Under the pieces are notes generated by a model, which saw nothing but the letters and a program-made list of their open reading frames with translations, made no database searches and was not told where the DNA came from. Both the position numbers and the translations under genes were made by a program. Shown here one piece after another: positions 35,139 through 45,868 of a DNA stretch of 64,000 bases; position 1 is the first letter of the stretch; every line of letters starts with the position of its first letter. The stretch is from Volvariella volvacea V23 (Eukaryota > Basidiomycota > Agaricomycetes > Agaricales > Pluteaceae), in the NCBI GenBank assembly GCA_000349905.1, contig KB722778.1, forward strand, positions 51,292 to 115,291. The letters are read 5' to 3'.

Positions 35139-37339
35139 ATGATTTCACACCTCATTATCGGGGCGATCTTGTCATTTCCTTTGTTATACTTCACTCGTCG
35201 TTGGAAATGGCATCGATTTCCCCACCCTCCTGGCCCCAAAGGGAAATTCCTGATTGGGAATATATTCAATTTTCCTAAGAGCTATCAGTGGAGGACCTTC
35301 TTCGAGTGGACGAAGACATACGGTGTGTCCCGCTGCCATCAATACCGTCGGTCAATTGAACCTGACACATTATAGACTCAGATATTTTGTACCTGAACCT
35401 TGCAGGGCATGGTCTCGTCGTTCTCAATTCTTTTTCTGTAACGAAGGAGTTACTGGAACGGCGTTCCGCTATCTACTCCAGCCGGTGAGTGATTTAACAA
35501 GCTGGTGAGATTGAGAGGTAGTGAACAAGGGAACCAGACCCAAATCAACAATGGTCATGGATCTCATGGGTTGGGACTTTGCAATGGTCTTCATGGAGTA
35601 TGGTATGTTGCACCCAGATTGATATTCCATCAGTAGTAAGCCGACATAGCTATTGGCAGGGCCCACTTGGTAAAAGAATACGCATATAACTGGCGGATTA
35701 ATTACTAATTCTATGAATACTCAGGAGAGAACATCGGAAATTCATGTATCAGTCATTCAATCCCATCACGGTCACCAAGTTCAAGCCTCACATCACGAAA
35801 GCCACACACACCCTAATGCGAAACCTTTTGAACAAGCCGGATGAGTACACATATTTCGTTCGACAGTAAGTCGCTTCGTAACAACACAAAATATCGTTAT
35901 TCATATAAATTTATGACAGCATGACCGCAGAGGTCATATTGCTAATCACTTATGGAATACAAGTCCTACCAGAGAACGATCCATACGTCAATATTGTCGA
36001 AAGTGCTGCCAGCACAGCAGCTTCGGCCACCCTCCACGGTTCTTTCATCGTTGACTTCTTCCCCTGGCTCAAGTATGTCCCAGAATGGTTCCCATTCGCT
36101 CAATTCCAGCGTTTAGAAAAAGAGTGGAAGACGTATACCATGGAGATGGTCGACACTCCTTATAACGCTGTTAGAGATGATATCGTATGTCTCGTATTAT
36201 GAGTTGATGAGATCGCCATGGTGATTTTCGTTCTGCCTAGCTTGCTGGAAAAGGTATCAAATCTCTCGTCGCGGATGGACTTTGTGCAAGAGGAGACAAG
36301 GAGTCTTCAGCCGAGTGGGAGGATATCGTAAAACGGGTAGCGGGGCTCATGTATGCAGGTAAGCGTGTCTTAATCTTCTGAACGAATTCCTGCTAATGGA
36401 TCAATAACAGCGGGGAGTGACAGGGTCAGCTCATTTTGAACAATAAATTATGTTACGTCTGATAAACTGGTGATAGACCGTAGCAGCAATCGTAACAGGG
36501 ATTCTGGCGTTTATGTGCCATCCTGATGTGCTCAAGCAGAAATTGACTCAACAGTAGCGCCAGGACACCTACCAGACTTGAGCGATAAAGAGTCTTTGCC
36601 GTACCTATCAGCGATCGTCAAAGAAATCTTAAGGTGGAATCCGCCTCTCCCATTTGGTAGATTTACTCCAGGAACCCGCTGGATTAAATATTGATTCAAT
36701 CTAAGGTGTTCCGCACTTCATTGAATCAGATGATATCTACGACGGGTATCACATTCCAGCAGGAACCATAGTACTCTCAAATATTTGGTTCGTCCGTATG
36801 CCCTTGTTCTTGACTTGTCCCGTTCTAATGTTCATTACATATCTGTCGGAAATAGGGGTATGCTTCACGACGAGAATCTCTACGCAGACCCATTCACCTT
36901 CGACCCTGAACGATTCTTGAAGAATGGAAAGTTGAACCCTGAAGTCCATGATCCAGAGACAATGGTCTTTGGATTTGGCAGGAGGCAGGTCTATTTCTAC
37001 TGCGTAAATGTATATTTGCCATGATCTAAGCCACGTCACCACATAGGGTCTGCCCTGGTAGCCATTTCGCTTCGTTATCCGTTTGGATGACGATTGCGTG
37101 CATCATCACACTATTCGACATTTCCAAGCCAGTCGACGAAAATGGTGATGTTATAGAGCCAAATGTCAAATGGATTTCTTCTGCTGTGTCGTAGGGCTCC
37201 TTTACTCTACTATGCGTTTCCAGCTTACCTTCTTTGTTTTAGGCACCCTCTTCCCTTCAAATGCAAAATCACCCCACGCTCGAAGGAAGCCGTTGAAGCC
37301 ATTCGGCGCACGGAAGGATATGAATATTTCAATGATTAG
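35139..37339 (+). pseudogene. P450-13, nearly complete recent pseudogene
   Basis: All 13 exons are present with family-standard boundaries, including the 10-nt exon 35660-35669 (GPTW) and the 14-nt exon 36411-36424. Anchor, FPHPPGPKG, KEILR, FDPERF and FGFGRRVCPGSH are all readable. Two lesions: the I-helix reads AGSDR, so the conserved Thr is Arg, and exon 9 lacks 10 nt of an AAGGCACAAG-type segment near 36,533, which shifts the frame into a stop at 36,554-36,556. The exon 11 donor is gc (36985), shared with P450-15. It closely resembles P450-14 at its N-terminus (RWKW, PPGPK, YQWRTFF). Inactivation looks recent. Confidence 0.9.
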
Positions 37340-38663
37340 AACATAAATAATACCCGATGTATAAATGAAGTTCGTCCCCTTGAAATTGAAGTAAATAGAT
37401 AGGTACGCCCAGCGCAACGACCCAACATCAGACCTCTTTTTACCGGAGCTGCTCAAGTCGGACCGCGAGGTATCTTCCAAAGGGGTTTTTAAACTCGTTG
37501 TGACGGATATCTATTGACGGTGACCCCATTTTAGTCAATGATAGGCCGGCTTAACAACTTCAGATTCCGTGCCACCAAAGTTCCTCGTTGTTGTTCCCTG
37601 GATAATACCGTGCTGTATGAGTGTCACTCGATAACTCCTAACCTTTGGCCAGGAATACCGATAACAAATATCGTGCACAATGGAATTTGAAGCCGCACAT
37701 ATCAGTCCAATTCTTCCGCCCTTGTGTAATCCCTGCATCCCATTGAAGAATCATTCTAAACCGACGTCGGTTCTGGACAAGGGATCATCTCTCTCCAAAA
37801 GAGATACTCTACTGAGTGTGTAATTGGTTGAAGCACACGAGGCTTCTGTCATCATAGGGTTCGTGCTCTCGGATATGTATTCTGTACGAAGCCTAAGCTA
37901 TCAAGCACGTGTTTCTTGACGGTCGGTCTTAACGAGGGATATTCATTGATTTATTTGCTTGGACAGCCGTGAGGACATCAAATCGACGGCACATCTTTGT
38001 CGAGAGTGTAAGTGATACCTTACTTTGGTGTCGCAGAAAATGCAGTCATTTTTCTCATTGCAGCACATTAATTGCAAGTACCGATTTACCTCTTGGGGTT
38101 AATCTTATGCCGCTTAGGAGATGCGCTGCAGTTATAAAATGGCTATGTGTGATGGTATATACGGGATAGAGAAGATGCAGTATTTTCTCGCTTCTCGTTT
38201 GAAATTGACAAAGTATTAAGCCACATTCGTACACCTTTTACAGGATGAAATTGCACACAAGTTCAACCATAATTAGTTACTAATGGTACCTCGGCTGAGA
38301 TTCGGACGCGACATGCGATACAGCTTGCGCCTTTAGCGACCGCACTCCATTGGCCTCAATTTCAGACAGCAGGGAAAGATTTGATACGGATCACCAGAAG
38401 GACGTTCGTCGAATGAGCTTTCACCTAAAAGCTCGTTACTGCCTAATACATCTGTTCAGGTAAGATCCATTGCTCCATCAGGCATCACCAGGCAGTTTGC
38501 AGCCGCGTTAAATCCTCCCTGTCAGATACTCTTCTGATCACTGTCATACCTGCCAGCAGGATGCATGCTTCTGCACCCCTAGTGTGCCTTGGTCCTGATG
38601 TGTGGCCACCATATCGAATGCATCCGTATTAGTATGTCATCTTGCAGAACCATCTTCTTGAGC
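37340..38663. other. Intergenic region, P450-13 to P450-14
   Basis: About 1.3 kb. A weak exon-5-like patch near 37,700-37,750 is not convincing. No gene, RNA or repeat is supported. Confidence 0.5.
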
Positions 38664-38670
38664 TATATAA
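38664..38670 (+). promoter_or_regulatory. Candidate TATA element of P450-14
   Basis: TATATAA, 30-36 nt upstream of the ATG at 38700. Confidence 0.4.
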
Positions 38671-38699
38671 TCCCACTTCAAGTTGCAACATGACCACGC

Positions 38700-40672
38700 A
38701 TGACTCAATTCCTCATTATCGCGGGTCTCCTGTCCTTTTCACTATTATACTTCACCCGCCGTTGGAAGTGGCGCCAATTCCCCTACCCTCCCGGCCCTAA
38801 AGAGAGATTCTTGATCGGGAACATATTGGATTTTCCTAGGGCTTATCAATGGAGGACATTCTTCGACTGGACAAAGCTATATGGTATGCTCCAATAAGGT
38901 CTTCATTGTGGCTAGTGGCGGACTTGACCTAATATGTTACAGGGTCTGATGTCTTGTACCTGAACCTTGCAGGACAGGGTCTTGTTGTCTTGAATTCTCT
39001 TGCTGTAGCTGAAGAACTGCTTGACCAGCGATCGGCTATTTACTCTGATCGGTAAGAGGTTTATCGCGTTCAGCGAGGTTAGGCGTTGGTTGACGTGAAT
39101 ACTAGACCCCGATCAACCATGGTCACGGAGCTCATGGGTTGGGGCTTTGCTTTCTTTTTTATGAAGTACGGTGCGTAGTGCCCGATCTGAAGGCTTCGCC
39201 GACAATACAATAATATCACGAGTCAGGGTCCGCTTGGTAGGAGGTATTTCACATATACTGTTGCTCGTCTATTCAACCAATTTGAAGGCGAGAACATCGT
39301 CGATTTATGCATCAATCATTTCATCCCACTGCAGTTACAAAGTTCAAACCCCACATTATGAAAGTTACTCACACCTTGATGCGGAGTCTTCTGGACAAAC
39401 CGGGTGATTTCAATTATTTTGTTCGACAGTAAGTCATACATATAAACAAAGGAATCTCTACATTTGACCATAAACCAATCAGCATGACTGCCGAGGTCAT
39501 ATTGTTGATCACCTATGGAATTCAAATTTCACCAGAGAACGATCCGTATGTCAATGCCGCTGAACAGGCTGTAGCTGCAGTAGCCCAGGCTGCACTCCCT
39601 GGTTCCTTCTTCGTCGACGTATTTCCTTGGCTCAAGTATGCCCCAGAGTGGTTCCCATTCGCTGGATTTCAGTGCTTTGCGAAGAAATTGAAACGTCATA
39701 CTATGGAGATGGTCGACATTCCATATAATGCTGTGAGGGACACTATCGTACGTCTCATCGTATGGGTACTGAGTAGCATTGGGTAATATTTATGCTTCGC
39801 CTAGCTTTCTGGAAATGGGATTGACTCCCTCGTTGCGGATGGACTCTGTGCAGTTGAGGATAAGGGATTTCCCAAAGAATGGGAAGGTATTGTGAAACGA
39901 GTTGCAGGAGCCATGTACGCAGGTAGGACAATCCCAATACATGTGGTTGGATATCAACTTATTGATTGACGATAAAGCGGGAAGTGATATAGTTCGTCTC
40001 TTTTGTGTAAACACCAATTTTTTACCTGATGAAATAGTGAAAGACTGTTTCATCCATTACGACAGGAATTCTGGCGCTTATGTGCTACCCGATGTATTGA
40101 AAAAGGCACAAGCAGAAATTGACGCCGTAGTGACACCAGGAAACCTCCCGGACTTCGATGACAAAAAATCTTTGCCGTATCTATCAGCGGTAATAAAAGA
40201 AATTATGCGAGGACATTGAGATGAGCCCGATTCAGTTTTCGGTGTCACATTCTTCATCCGTTCATTCGCTGCGGCGTAGTTATGTGACCTTTCCTATTCT
40301 TTCAAATTAGAACAAACCCCTACCACTGACTGGTTTGATTGGCGTAATGTAGGTCCTCTCTGATGCCATTCGACCTAAATGAACCTGGATTTAGGATTCA
40401 TCAAATATTGGATGCTTTCTTCGGCCCCTGGAATGAATTATAGAAGCAAGCGAAAGCACTTCTGGGAAGCTCTTGGACACCAAATGCTCCCGCCACCACA
40501 TAACTCGGATATCTCTTATGTTTACCTTCCTACTTACTACTTTCAAGTGTAATTTTTGTATCTGTGTCGTTTGCAGGCGCCCTCTTCCGTTCAGTGTAAA
40601 CTTGTACTGCATTCTGCGGAGGCTGCAGCTGCTATTGGACGTACTGAGGGTTTCGATTATTTTAGTGTATAG
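38700..40672 (+). pseudogene. P450-14, pseudogene that has lost its haem-binding exons
   Basis: Exons 1-9 follow the family structure, with the 10-nt exon at 39227-39236 (GPLW) and the 14-nt exon at 39978-39991. That exon encodes AGSDI, so the I-helix Thr is Ile. Exon 9 has a 1-nt deletion near 40,090, keeps KEIMR, and then stops. Exons 10-12, including PERF and the haem Cys, are missing and replaced by about 360 nt of unrelated sequence. Exon 13 (40577-40672) survives but is 1 nt short, out of frame after PLPF. It is the sister of P450-13 by N-terminal sequence. It cannot bind haem. Confidence 0.9.
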
Positions 40673-41348
40673 GGTACAGAGTGTATCAGTTAATGCGTAA
40701 GGGTCAATATAGTTGATGGTGAGAAAATTACATACATCCAAACCTGATGTGTACCCAAACGATACATTTGAGTTTGCGAGCCTGACGGTGCGGAAAACGG
40801 CAGGCCATACTCAACGGGAGTGCCCCTAAAACGTACTTCTGTGACCATGTATGAAGTTAACTAATAAAATACGTTATGAAACCCCTGATAAATTTTAATT
40901 GATTCTACTTATGCACCATCCTGAATCTTACCAACACCAGAATACATGTTAAGCCTGAGAGCACATCATACAAATATCGGACGTTGACATCACCCGGACA
41001 CACAAGTTATGTGATCATGAAGCTATTCGGTGACGCTCGGACTTGATCCTAATAAAAGCATCACCTAGCGATCTACCCTGCGATATAAAGTGATGTGCCG
41101 GCGGGCTGAATGGCACACCTCCACGTCTTTTGAGAACGAGAAATCCCTCCAGGAGGACTCTGTCCTTGTATCCTAACGCCTCAAGCTTTGGACGTTGGAT
41201 CGGGACCGGCGGTCTACACCCCACGAAAGAGGTGGCACAATTTCGTGATCTCCATCAATAACCTTAAGTTGTGATGTAAGTATTAACCCATTTGCGCTTT
41301 CTCGTCGCTGACTGATGCCGTAGCCTCATTCCCACCCAAATAGAGGTA
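40673..41348. other. Intergenic region, P450-14 to P450-15
   Basis: About 680 nt. No gene, repeat or RNA seen. Confidence 0.55.
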
Positions 41349-41356
41349 TTTATAAG
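41349..41356 (+). promoter_or_regulatory. Candidate TATA element of P450-15
   Basis: TTTATAAG, 38-45 nt upstream of the ATG at 41394. Confidence 0.45.
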
Positions 41357-41393
41357 GGGTGAACCTGCAGCTGAAACCTATACATTGCCCATC

Positions 41394-43596
41394 ATGTACG
41401 CCATCCTCGCAATTGTATCCTCACTGTATTTGCTCTATTATCTCCGCCAAAGACAAGCGCGGCTGCCCCTACCGCCTGGTCCTAAAGGCCGGTTCCTAGT
41501 TGGAAACATAAATGATATCCCCTCTGGCCGCCATCAATGGAAAGTGTTCTCGGAGTGGGGAAAAATATACGGTAAGATATCCCAACTCTCTGGATTTTTT
41601 CTCATCGAGCTTTCCCAGATCCAGATATTCTTTACTTGAACTTTGCTGGGCAAAGTGTCATCGCGCTCAATACACTCGAGGCAGCTCAGGAACTCTTTGA
41701 TCGTCGATCAGCAGTTTACTCCAGTCGGTAAGAGCACACCTAGCTTCCGCTGTCTAATTGATGAGAGATCACATACCGTAAGGCCTCGATTGCCGATGCT
41801 TGTGGAGTTAATGGGTTGGGATTTCGCCTTCACCTTGATGAAATATGGTACGTAGTGTCCCCTCTAGTCGCGACATGTACTTCCTAAACTACGCACACAG
41901 GAGCAACGTGGTTAGTAACAGCAAGAATTCTGTCGTTTAAATCTCATTCTTCCGTGACAAAGGCGAACACACCGCAAGTTCATGCACCAATCATTCAATC
42001 CTATGACGGTTACCAGATTCAAACCCCACATCCTGAAATCGACGCACACACTTCTACGAAATCTCTTAATTAAACCGGAAGAATTTGGGTATCACATCCG
42101 ACAGTAAGTCGCACCTAGCCAGCGTCATCTCTCGGGAATTGCATATTGATAACCAGTCATCCTGGTGTCAGTATGACTGCAGAGATTATTATGATGATCG
42201 CGTACGGCATTCAGGTACAACCACACCAGGACCCAATCATTGAGGTTCTCGAGAAAGCCCTCGACAGCGCAACCGCAGCCGCAATTCCTGGTCGATTCCT
42301 TGTGGATGCACTCCCATGGCTCAAATACGTCCCAGAATGGATGCCATTTGCGGGATTCCAGCGGCAGGCCAAAGAATGGAGGAAGCTCGTTGTCAGCATG
42401 GTGGAGGACCCGTATCGGACGGCGAAAGAGGCCATCGTTGGTGATCTATCCGCCTTCCTTGTCAGTGACAGTTCTAAAAATGGAGATGCAATCCCTAGGT
42501 ATCGGGAAGGAGTATAAATTCACTCGTAGCGGATGGACTACAAATGATGGAAAACGTTCCTGAAAGTCCCGAAGAGTGGGAATGTGTCATAAAACAGGTA
42601 GCAGGGACAATGTATTCTGGTATGTACGATTGTACCGAGGGCTTAATTCCCAATGACCATTCGTTACAGCCGCCAGCGATACGGTAGGTTCTTCTGTCGC
42701 TCTTCCAATGAAAACGTATCGACTATTTTTAGACCGTTGCCGCGATACTAACCGGAATTCTGGGCCTCGTATGCTACCCCGATGTGCTTAACAAAGCTCA
42801 GGCTGAGATGGACAGAGTGATCAAACACGGAAACCTCCCTGATTTCAATGACAGAGAATCGCTGCCCTATCTAACAGCGATTGTTAAAGAGATCCTAAGA
42901 TGGAGTCCCCCTAGCCCCATGGGTGAGCACTATTCAAGCGTCTGAGTTTCCTGCTTTTATTTGGGTCTATGTAGGTCTTCCGCATTACCTCGACGCAGAA
43001 GATACTTACAAAGGCTTCCGCGTGCCCGTTGGCTCCATTATCTTTGCTAACATCTGGTATGTTTTCGTCTCTTGTTGCTTTCGATTTTCGGTGAGCTCGT
43101 ACGGCACGTAAACAGGGGAATGATGCACGATGAAAGTGTCTATTCAGACCCTTTCACCTTCAACCCGGATCGATTCCTCAAAGACGGGAAAATAAATCGG
43201 GAGATATGTGATCCAGAGGACGTGATTTTTGGTTTCGGCAGAAGGCAGGTGGTATCAAAAACCGAAAGCGATGATGAAATTCCTGACCCAATACAGAATC
43301 TGTCCAGGACAGCACTTTGCTATTATGAGCATCTGGATGACAATTGCCTCCATCGTGGCCGCGTTTGATATCTTAAAGCCCTCAGACAAGGATGGTAATG
43401 TGAAGGAGCCAACGCAAGAGTGGACAACCTCCAATATATCGTAAGTCCACTTGCCCAATAGGAACAAGCATTAATCTGACCTTGGCCTGCTATGCACAGG
43501 CATCCTCTGCCTTTCGAGTGTAGGATAGTCCCACGCTCAGAACAAGTTATGGCTGCAATCCAGCGGACTGAAGCCTATGAATACTTCAACGAGTAG
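41394..43596 (+). CDS. Cytochrome P450 monooxygenase P450-15 (intact, 514 aa)
   Basis: Thirteen exons: 41394-41571, 41619-41727, 41783-41847, 41901-41910, 41963-42103, 42172-42436, 42499-42619, 42670-42683, 42733-42922, 42975-43056, 43116-43244, 43297-43440, 43500-43596 (1,545 nt, no stop). The ATG at 41394 gives a hydrophobic anchor, LRQRQ and LPLPPGPKG. Motifs: GATW on the 10-nt exon, I-helix AASDT, ExxR KEILR, FNPDRF, and haem loop FGFGRRICPGQH. Intron 11 must use a GC donor (43245), because the nearby gtggta donor would break the frame. The exon 6 donor gttggt is also weak. It is the last P450, converging on TRM44 with 263 nt between st codons. Confidence 0.94.
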
Positions 43597-43859
43597 CGTG
43601 GCACGTTAGGTGTATATCCCTCCTTTTTGGCACTTCATACTGCCTGTGGGTTGTGGAGATATACTTTGGCATGCATACATTGCATTTTGCATTTTGGAGT
43701 GCCATCAGTCTGCTAGGTAATCAGATAAACCGTGACCCTATGTGTCTTATCCATCTGCAAACAGCTTTTGTAATGCAATCTAGCCCAGAGCGAAGGATTT
43801 ATGAACGCCTCAATGTATTGAAGAGTTCTATACCCACCACTTATTATACTGATGTCGGG

Positions 43860-45628
43860 CTAATGGTCACCCGCCTTTCCTTCAGGTCTCCGTGTCTTAA
43901 AAACCCCCCGTTCTCGAACGAACTCAACAATATCGCGGGCATTCTCCACCGCTTGCTCTTCCATCTCCTTTGGCGCGGAACGTCCTGGGCAACCTAATCA
44001 GACCATAGCTTTCGACAAACTAGAGTTGAGGTCTTACCAATAATGGCCCAATTCCTTGTGCTTGGTATCCTTAGCGTCTCACATTCCACCTCCCATCCAC
44101 AGTGCAAGCTCAACCCTGCTAACCAGATGCGATATACAGAGTATGAGCTGCTCCAGCTCGTGTCATCGCTACTTCCACCTAATCTTAACTTCTCGAGCTC
44201 ATCCTTTCCACGAGCGTTAAAATCGGGAACGACAGGGAAAGAGGTTGGTGTAGTCGATCGTTCAAACTTGGCATCGAATGTCCACGCACAGCACGGAATT
44301 GAGATATAACCAGACGCAGATGAGAGGGTGGAGACCACAGGAACCCATGGCGTCAGCTCGTCTGCGTGATTTCCGATGATGAATACCCCCGGTCGTAGAT
44401 AGCTATCGCCTGTATGGAATGCGGGTAACGGTTCATTCGTTGTGATACCGGTGGGATCAAACGCATCAACTTTGAGGCGCTCTTGAGTAGATGGCGGGTA
44501 GCTTGACCACGAAGCGCGGGCGCGAACATCGATTCCAAACCCCTCGTAGCCTTCGTTCACGAGGATATGGGTCAACAAGCCATTTCCACAACTATGTCCC
44601 CTTGTTAGCACAAAATCCATGAGAAATTGTTCTCAATGCACCGCACCCAAAGTCAAGGAAACCTCCCGGCGGCCGTGGCCATTGCCTCCATGGTTCCTGT
44701 GTTAAGTCCTCCGCAGTTGGTGTTGGTGTCGCTTTAAACGTGTCCTTCCACAATAGCATCAGATAGGTGGCAATCCCAATGTCCTGTATCAGAGCCAATT
44801 AATGATTTATCACAAAAGACCACCAGCCCTACGACTCACCTCAAAAACGTGCTTCAAAGGATCCGTCACTTCCTGCCACGAATTTACCAAGTGTTTATAC
44901 CTCTCCCTCATCACAAGATACAAGTCCTGATAAGGCTCCCTCGCCACTAAACAATCGTGCATTACGCGTTTCTGGTAGTTCGTCATCGCGCCCCATCCGT
45001 ACTTGTACAATGTTTGGAGTAACGCAAGGCAAGTGCGATATAGACGTGAATTGGGGTCTGTCGGAGTTCCTGAGAAAGGTTGAACTTCGATCCGCAGGAT
45101 TGGGGTCTCGCGTTGCAGATAACGAAAGGCGAGGTGATAGACGGTGGGATGATAGTAAGGAAGGGTAGTCCCAGAGGTCATCAAGGGAGTAAGAACGAGG
45201 ACAAGAGGTGTCTTAGTATCGTCTTCAGTAGGGTGGTACAGCATGCAATATTGCTGCAGCGGTTCGTCTCTGCCTGGCCTTCGAGGCAACAACTTCCGAT
45301 GAAAGCACTTTAAAGGTGTAAGCCCATCGAGTCGAGGTATCTCCCGCGGAAAGCTTTCATCAATTTCCGCAAGCGTTTCAGAGCGCAAGATCAAGGTCGA
45401 GTTGTATTCCGGGTGGTGTATCAGTTGAGATGCTGCAACTTGGAACTGGTCAATCAAGGTTAAATCGCGCTTAGCGCTCCGCATCCGACTCACTAGTTCT
45501 GCTGGGAAATCTGCTGAACATGACAGCATCGTCAACCACTCGGTGCCATTTTGGCGAAGCGCAGGGGTCTTGTCTTCATCCCGAGGAAGAGGTGTAAAGC
45601 GAAACCGCTGTGCATTGTTCGCCGCCAT
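43860..45628 (-). CDS. TRM44: tRNA (uracil-2'-O-)-methyltransferase TRM44 (537 aa)
   Basis: SAM-dependent methyltransferase known to form 2'-O-methyluridine at position 44 of tRNA-Ser in the cytoplasm. Four exons: 44840-45628, 44647-44783, 44038-44591, 43860-43993 (1,614 nt, no stop). The N-terminal half has LRSETLAEIDESFPREI and the charged TNYQKRVMHD-type region. The SAM motif DFGCGNGLL is assembled across intron 2. Then come GIDVRARASW, GNHADELTPW, IPCCAW and RIPSTRNW, all typical of the family, and a C-terminal ENARDIVEFVRERG helix in the last exon. I chose the ATG at 45628. An in-frame ATG at 45727 would add 33 residues with no recognisable conservation. Confidence 0.93.
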
Positions 45629-45868
45629 CGAGGTGAAGGTTTGTGTGCAAGGGACAAATCCGGCTATCAAAAACCCAACTGCCGGTCGGCGACCAAGTCT
45701 CACTTCAAATAATGTTACATACAGCATTTTTTCATAATAATATACACAACACGATCATTAAACTTAAGGTACCGCTGAAAATAGAAAACGGAGAACAGAG
45801 CTCAGGTCATATCACTTCTGAGGGATGAATCGCCTGAGACAGCCAAGGGTTTTCGGACAGTTTCCAAC

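Noticed and set aside
37680..37760. Possible P450 exon 5 remnant
   Set aside because: A few residues resemble the QSFRPS region, but no neighbouring exon or splice site supports it.
41385..41393. Upstream TTG as start of P450-15
   Set aside because: The first ATG at 41394 fits the anchor length of paralogues and the TATA spacing.
45629..45727. Longer N-terminus for TRM44
   Set aside because: Possible, but the added 33 residues look like translated leader and show no family conservation; left as an alternative.
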